Notes under the pieces: model-generated
What the model was told of the DNA's origin: nothing
Seen by the model: only the letters and a program-made list of their open reading frames with translations
The model's database searches: none
Shown here: positions 60,513-64,000 of the stretch, one piece after another
Layout: the number at the start of each line of letters is the position of its first letter
Position numbering within the stretch: the stretch's first letter is position 1
Source: Natrinema zhouii
GTDB taxonomy: Archaea; Halobacteriota; Halobacteria; Halobacteriales; Natrialbaceae
Assembly (NCBI RefSeq): GCF_013456555.2
Contig: NZ_CP084884.1
Coordinates: 248,001-312,000 of the forward strand
Direction of reading: 5' to 3'
DNA: 64,000 nt
Position numbers and translations under genes: made by a program

Positions 60513-60944
60513 ATGAGTAACGATACAATCGAACTCGAACTACTCGGCAACGCCATGGTGGTCCAAACCGACGGCGAGCCTCCGATGGTCGCCCCTCAGA
60601 CCGTGACACTCCCGGCCCCGTCGAAGAGTGATCATGTAGCCGTACTTCGGGCCGACCCCGACGTGTCGTTCATCCACGTGTTCCCGCAAGACGACGACCC
60701 CAAGGAGATTGACAGTGGCCTCGTTACCACGGCCACTGTCGACGGCAAGTCTCGCAGCGAGTGCTGGGTGTCCGCGTCGGCGCTCGAAAATGCCGACCGG
60801 CTTTCGATCGATACTCAAAGCGGCCAGGATCTCGAGGCCGTGTCGATCGACGTAGAATACCGTGGGTGGAAAGCACGACTCCAGAAACGTGTTCGCGAGT
60901 GGAAACAGAACCGGCGGGCGAATAAGGCGCTTGCTCGCCGGTAG
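60513..60944 (+). CDS. Hypothetical protein
   Basis: A 143-residue protein: IELELLGNAMVVQTDGEPPMVAPQT, then VIRADPDVSFIHVFPQDD-like and a basic C-terminus RLQKRVREWKQNRRANKALARR. The basic tail could bind nucleic acid. No family recognised; similar small proteins occur in haloarchaeal plasmids and viruses, which fits the neighbourhood. Confidence 0.65.
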   Translation: MSNDTIELELLGNAMVVQTDGEPPMVAPQTVTLPAPSKSDHVAVLRADPDVSFIHVFPQDDDPKEIDSGLVTTATVDGKSRSECWVSASALENADRLSIDTQSGQDLEAVSIDVEYRGWKARLQKRVREWKQNRRANKALARR

Positions 60945-60957
60945 TTCGTAGTCTCTC

Positions 60958-61131
60958 CTACACCGTATCCCGCTGCGAAAGCGCATCCTCAATCACAAGC
61001 CCGTGACTAGCGGCGATCTCGCCAGCCATTACCCACGCTCGAGCCGCCCGTTCGGGTTGGACGTTCATTCGATCTGCGTGGTATTCGACGAGCGCCTCGA
61101 TTAGGAGCAAGTCTTCTTGTGAGGTTCGCAT
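60958..61131 (-). CDS. Small helical hypothetical protein
   Basis: A 57-residue protein, MRTSQEDLLLIEALVEYHADRM then NVQPERAARAWVMAGEIAASHGL. The start was chosen because CTTAAAT lies 26 bases upstream, giving a leaderless gene; a longer frame to 61248 exists. No family recognised. Confidence 0.55.
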   Translation of the reverse strand: MRTSQEDLLLIEALVEYHADRMNVQPERAARAWVMAGEIAASHGLVIEDALSQRDTV

Positions 61132-61267
61132 GTGGAGGTTGGGCTCGGCTTTGGACTTAAATCCATTCGGTAGGATTAAAGCCTCCTCGAAAAACCGATT
61201 TCTTGCCCGCAAAGACCTGTACCGAACGTAGGCAGTGAGGTCGGGCACGCAACGGGCAGAGGTATCT

Positions 61268-61369
61268 ATGTCAGGCCCCGCTGGAATCGCCGTGGCGATC
61301 GTCCTCGTCGGAATAGCACAGCTAATCGTTAGCCTCGCTAGTCTCTGGTATCGGATACGAAAGCGCTAG
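61268..61369 (+). CDS. Very small membrane peptide
   Basis: A 33-residue frame, MSGPAGIAVAIVLVGIAQ then LIVSLASLWYRIRKR, forms one membrane helix with a basic end. It is too short to be sure of, but the positive-inside end and hydrophobic core are typical of small halovirus and haloarchaeal membrane peptides. Confidence 0.4.
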   Translation: MSGPAGIAVAIVLVGIAQLIVSLASLWYRIRKR

Positions 61370-61463
61370 AAGCAGCACTAACGCCCGTATCGAACGTAGG
61401 CGCTCGAAACTGAAGCAAGGAGCGTATTTATTCTTCCGGCTATCGCGCCTCGAGCCGTGGGAT

Positions 61464-61625
61464 ATGATCGGGCTCAGCGTGGCCGGCTATCCCGACTAGA
61501 CGCACTGTCAGGGGTGTGGCGCGGTCGCTCCTAGCGAGACGTTCCTACACGTCGGCCTTGAGCGCCGAGGCGTGACGCGAACAGTCGGCGAGAAAATCTT
61601 TCACCCTGATAAAATATGCGAGTAG
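61464..61625 (+). pseudogene. Possible zinc protein interrupted by TAG
   Basis: ATG 61464 reads MIGLSVAGYPD, TAG (61497-61499), then THCQGCGAVAPSETFLHVG and ERRGVTRTVGEKIFHPDKICE. The part after the stop has a CxxC and looks like real protein. A single C-to-T change of CAG would explain the stop. Confidence 0.35.
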
Positions 61626-61651
61626 GTACTGGTGTACTAAAGCCGACGAAG

Positions 61652-61915
61652 TCAGTTTTCCGGCATGGTCACGCGAAGTTCACCGTCAACCTCATAGAAA
61701 TAACCTCGTTCGAGCAACCGAGTAAGTGCATGGGTCGCGTCCTCGGGTTCGAGGGCCAGTTCATCGGTACTACAAAGGACCTCGAGCGCTTGCTCTCGAG
61801 AGATCAACTGGACGTTTTCATGCTCAGCCGAGTTGTAACTGTGAGTACAAAGGATATCGTACGCATCCACTATCCACTCTGGAAGCGGTGGCCGTGGATC
61901 AGAGAGATCGTTCAT
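61652..61915 (-). CDS. Hypothetical wHTH-like protein
   Basis: An 87-residue protein: LPEWIVDAYDILCTHSYNSAEHENVQLISREQALEVL, then LEPEDATHALTRLLERGYFYEVDGELRVT. The last half resembles a winged helix (paired helices, then a beta-hairpin). Similar short proteins are widespread in haloarchaea. No specific family. Confidence 0.65.
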   Translation of the reverse strand: MNDLSDPRPPLPEWIVDAYDILCTHSYNSAEHENVQLISREQALEVLCSTDELALEPEDATHALTRLLERGYFYEVDGELRVTMPEN

Positions 61916-62137
61916 CGCGACTTCGTGCTTCCAATCTTTGCTATCGTCCTGCTTAAGAATATCCCTCAGTAGGGGACAGGATCGATTCCGTGAGATACTG
62001 AACGATCACGGGATGCTACTTCGAACAAACGGGAACTGAGATCCCCATATAGATGATCTCTCCACCACCGAGTACCTGAAAGCTGTTTTTTCGCGCCTGA
62101 CGGGTGAGGCGCAACAATGTGTGTCTCAAGAGTTCCT

Positions 62138-62685
62138 ATGAGTACAGATCAACCGATCCATCGCGAGCAGCATCACGACTATAGAGAGAGACCAGTGACC
62201 GAGAGCAGAGGTATTCCGGCTACATCGCTCGACTGAACGGACATGAACTGATCGCGATTGATGAGTGGCTACCAGGTAAGGAACCAACACCATACGAAAT
62301 TAATCTTACTGACGGCTTCGAATACCGGACACGATACTTGCGCTGTCGAAACTGTGGCCAGGAGCGAAATCGCCGTGATGTGTTCAACGATCAGTGCGAG
62401 ACACCGCCGGCTCCACTCGAAGCCGGTGGCTTCTCAATCGACGAGCCGCGAAGCCGTCGCACGCTGAGCGAGAATATGGACGCCCGCTTCGCCTCGGTGG
62501 GTTCCCTCTACGAGGTTATTAGTGAGAGCGGAAACACCTACAACGTCGACATCGAGGGAGAGATGTGTAGCTGTCCGGATTTCGAGCAACGTCAGCCAGA
62601 CGACGGCTGTAAGCATCTTCGGCGTGTCAGCCTCGAGATCCGCACGGGACTGGTTCCTACCTCGGACGGCACATTCGATCACTAA
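62138..62685 (+). pseudogene. SWIM zinc-finger protein, frameshifted
   Basis: ATG 62138 gives MSTDQPIHREQHHDYRERPVTES, then loses frame near 62207. The other frame carries QRYSGYIARLNGHELIAIDEWLPG, RCRNCGQERNRRDVF and the SWIM finger CSCPDFEQRQPDDGCKHL (CxC-Cx-H). A one-base change near 62207 would join them. SWIM fingers bind DNA or proteins. The second half could still start at a TTG at 62338. Confidence 0.7.
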
Positions 62686-62844
62686 TTGTGAGTGATTGAG
62701 TCGTCTCTTGAGACAGTTTATCGCCCCCAGGAGGGGTGCGGGGCTCGAACGGAGTCCACCACAGCAATCCATGAATAGAACTGATGGAGTAACAGCATCA
62801 CTGGCCAGTGAGACGACTCATTTTCTGAATCGAGGTATCGCCAG

Positions 62845-63000
62845 ATGACCGACTGTAGCGAGTGTCAACTGCCAACCTGTACGAGACTTGCCCGCGATCA
62901 ACTAGGATACGCTGGCCGATTCTGTTCGGCCAGCTGTGAGGTCCGATACGATCACCTACAGGCGGACGCTCGAGACGCGGCTCAGGAGGCTGCACTCTGA
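62845..63000 (+). CDS. Small zinc-finger protein
   Basis: A 51-residue protein, MTDCSECQLPTCTRLARDQLG then YAGRFCSASCEVRYDHL. Two CxxC-like pairs (CSEC and CSASC) with a spacer of about 20 residues can bind one zinc. Its stop overlaps the next ATG (TGATG). The sequence is typical of tiny haloarchaeal zinc proteins in plasmid or proviral regions. Confidence 0.65.
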   Translation: MTDCSECQLPTCTRLARDQLGYAGRFCSASCEVRYDHLQADARDAAQEAAL

Positions 63001-63200
63001 TGCTCGAGCAGATCGACCACCGAGGCAAGCGTTTCACGATCGATGACGACGACGTCGTCGATGACGTGGGAATCGACCGCTGTCGTCGGGTAGACGCTCT
63101 CGAACGGCAGGCCCAGCAAGAGCTCCGCGAACTCGAGCGTGCGAAAGTGGTCGCTGGGCCAACCGGTGCGAATCCCGACGTCGAAGTAATTGATCTTTGA
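63000..63200 (+). CDS. Small acidic hypothetical protein
   Basis: A 66-residue protein, MLEQIDHRGKRFTIDDDDVV then DALERQAQQELRELERAKVVAG. The stop-start overlap with the zinc protein favours it. An antisense frame at 62982-63221 has better third-position G+C (FDVGIRTGWPSDHFRTLEFAE) and could be the real gene; only one is likely. Confidence 0.45.
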   Translation: MLEQIDHRGKRFTIDDDDVVDDVGIDRCRRVDALERQAQQELRELERAKVVAGPTGANPDVEVIDL

Positions 63201-63468
63201 CGCTAAACGGGCCCGATCCACAGGATGTCCTGAGTTCGATCGAGCTCTCGATGTCGACGATCCGGTTCCCGACTCGGCGTACGGTGATCAAGGGTATCAC
63301 CCAGAACGTGGCGCCGTGGATGGTGGGCAAATTCCTGTCGACGAACTACACGAGATACTCCTCGAGCTCGAACAGACGCTGAGAAAGATAGAACATCGGT
63401 CGCGGAGATGTCAACAGCTCCACGAGCTACAAACAGTTCTCAAGAGTCTCCGTTGGGAGGAGGTGTAA
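63190..63468 (+). CDS. Hypothetical protein with C-terminal helix
   Basis: A 92-residue frame from a TTG, ending with a long helix ELHEILLELEQTLRKIEHRSRR then LHELQTVLKSLRW. A second frame at 63197-63382 (MTLNGPDPQDVLSSIELSM) is also protein-like, so a frameshift between them is possible. No family. Confidence 0.4.
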   Translation: MIFDAKRARSTGCPEFDRALDVDDPVPDSAYGDQGYHPERGAVDGGQIPVDELHEILLELEQTLRKIEHRSRRCQQLHELQTVLKSLRWEEV

Positions 63469-63688
63469 AGGAAAATTCAGCTACTATTCAGATAGACCAG
63501 CGGTCAAGAGAAGATTAAAATTAACTTTAACATTAAGCCAATGGGATGAGCGCCAAAAACCGGATTTTAGAAAGGGTGATAACGCTGGCCTAATTAGATA
63601 CGTTAGACTGTTTAATAATCGCTGGAAGGCCCGCTAGACAAACGAATTAGCAAAAGTAGTATCATCACAAAGTCGAAAATAGAGAATA
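63469..63688. other. AT-rich intergenic region
   Basis: The base composition drops sharply. No frame or repeat seen. It contains the upstream region of the ATPase gene, with AATTAACTTTAACATTAA at 63517-63534, a possible promoter or replication-type AT tract. Confidence 0.45.
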
Positions 63689-64000
63689 ATGGTCGAAGAC
63701 ACAATCGACAACTCGCTTCTATCTAACCTCCATCGCCACAATCCATGGTGGAGAAACGGAGTGAGCGCACTTGATGAATTAGACATCCCAGCGCAAAAGA
63801 AAAGTGATTTTTATCGGTTCGCATCACCCCACAAATCCGAGCCGGAACCCGACAAATACGACGTGTATGCGTTAGTTGGGCAAAGAGGAGTCGGAAAAAC
63901 CGTACTCATTAATCAGTTTATCCGTCAGCGAATCAAAGCAGACGAGATACCTCCTCAAAACGTACTCTACATTCCGTTCGACGAAAACCCGCTATATCAG
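63689..64000 (+). CDS. P-loop ATP-binding protein (3' part outside window)
   Basis: The first 104 residues of an ATPase. YALVGQRGVGKTVLINQFI is a Walker A motif (GQRGVGKT) near residue 70, followed by NVLYIPFDENPLY, the layout of AAA-type DUF4143/DUF499-like ATPases found in archaeal mobile elements. The gene is much richer in A+T than the region before 59 kb, pointing to recent transfer. The rest is beyond the window. Confidence 0.8.
   Translation, partial: MVEDTIDNSLLSNLHRHNPWWRNGVSALDELDIPAQKKSDFYRFASPHKSEPEPDKYDVYALVGQRGVGKTVLINQFIRQRIKADEIPPQNVLYIPFDENPLYQ

Overview
The window is haloarchaeal DNA. It has high G+C with strong third-position G/C, acidic proteins, many leaderless genes with a TATA box about 26 bases upstream, twin-arginine lipoproteins, and archaeal families (HalOD1, bacterio-opsin-activator HTH, type 2 IPP isomerase). 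The order Natrialbales is a reasonable guess, but nothing here fixes the genus. I saw no rRNA, tRNA or CRISPR array.

Layout. 1-12.8 kb: the 5' part of an AMP-forming acetyl-CoA synthetase gene, a multi-PAS histidine kinase, an UlaG-type hydrolase, a guanidinium-type SMR exporter, a HalOD1/wHTH divergent pair, a 225-bp transposon-like remnant abutting a frameshifted lysO, IPP isomerase, and a thioredoxin/thioredoxin reductase operon. 12.9-23.5 kb: a sulfur block with a rhodanese-MBL protein, a SoxB-like cytoplasmic metallohydrolase, a class V aminotransferase, DsrE, a CoA-disulfide-reductase type flavoprotein, and two DUF302 proteins. 23.6-33.7 kb: a copper and extracytoplasmic thiol block with a multicopper oxidase, a four-helix copper protein, DsbA-like, SCO, TlpA-like and CcdA proteins and a polysaccharide deacetylase. 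33.8-45.9 kb: small membrane proteins, two TauE/SafE exporters, a broken carbamoyltransferase, a broken rhodanese-MBL gene, a second multicopper oxidase, and a cysteine-containing wHTH regulator. 46-54.7 kb: mixed metabolism and membrane proteins. 54.7-59.5 kb: a PiT permease, two YeeE/YedE thiosulfate-transporter halves, rhodanese-MBL, TusA and DsrE2. 59.5-64 kb: small zinc and unknown ORFs, many decayed, ending in an AT-rich P-loop ATPase gene; this end looks plasmid- or virus-like.

How it works together (inference). Thiosulfate or sulfane sulfur would enter through YeeE/YedE, pass over TusA, DsrE and rhodanese domains as persulfide, be oxidised by the MBL persulfide dioxygenase domains, and leave as sulfite through TauE/SafE. 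Trx/TrxB and the CoADR-like flavoprotein would keep thiols reduced. Most of these genes share an upstream element of the form TTGT-N9/11-ACAA placed directly against the TATA box, also present before the wHTH regulator at 43053-43460, so I propose a single redox/sulfur regulon. A second inverted repeat (GATTTGCTG-N3-CAGCAAATC and relatives) lies before the copper/thiol genes and before a different wHTH gene.

About nine genes are interrupted by frameshifts, stops or truncation. Two lie in C/G homopolymers and could be base-calling errors; the others look like real decay.
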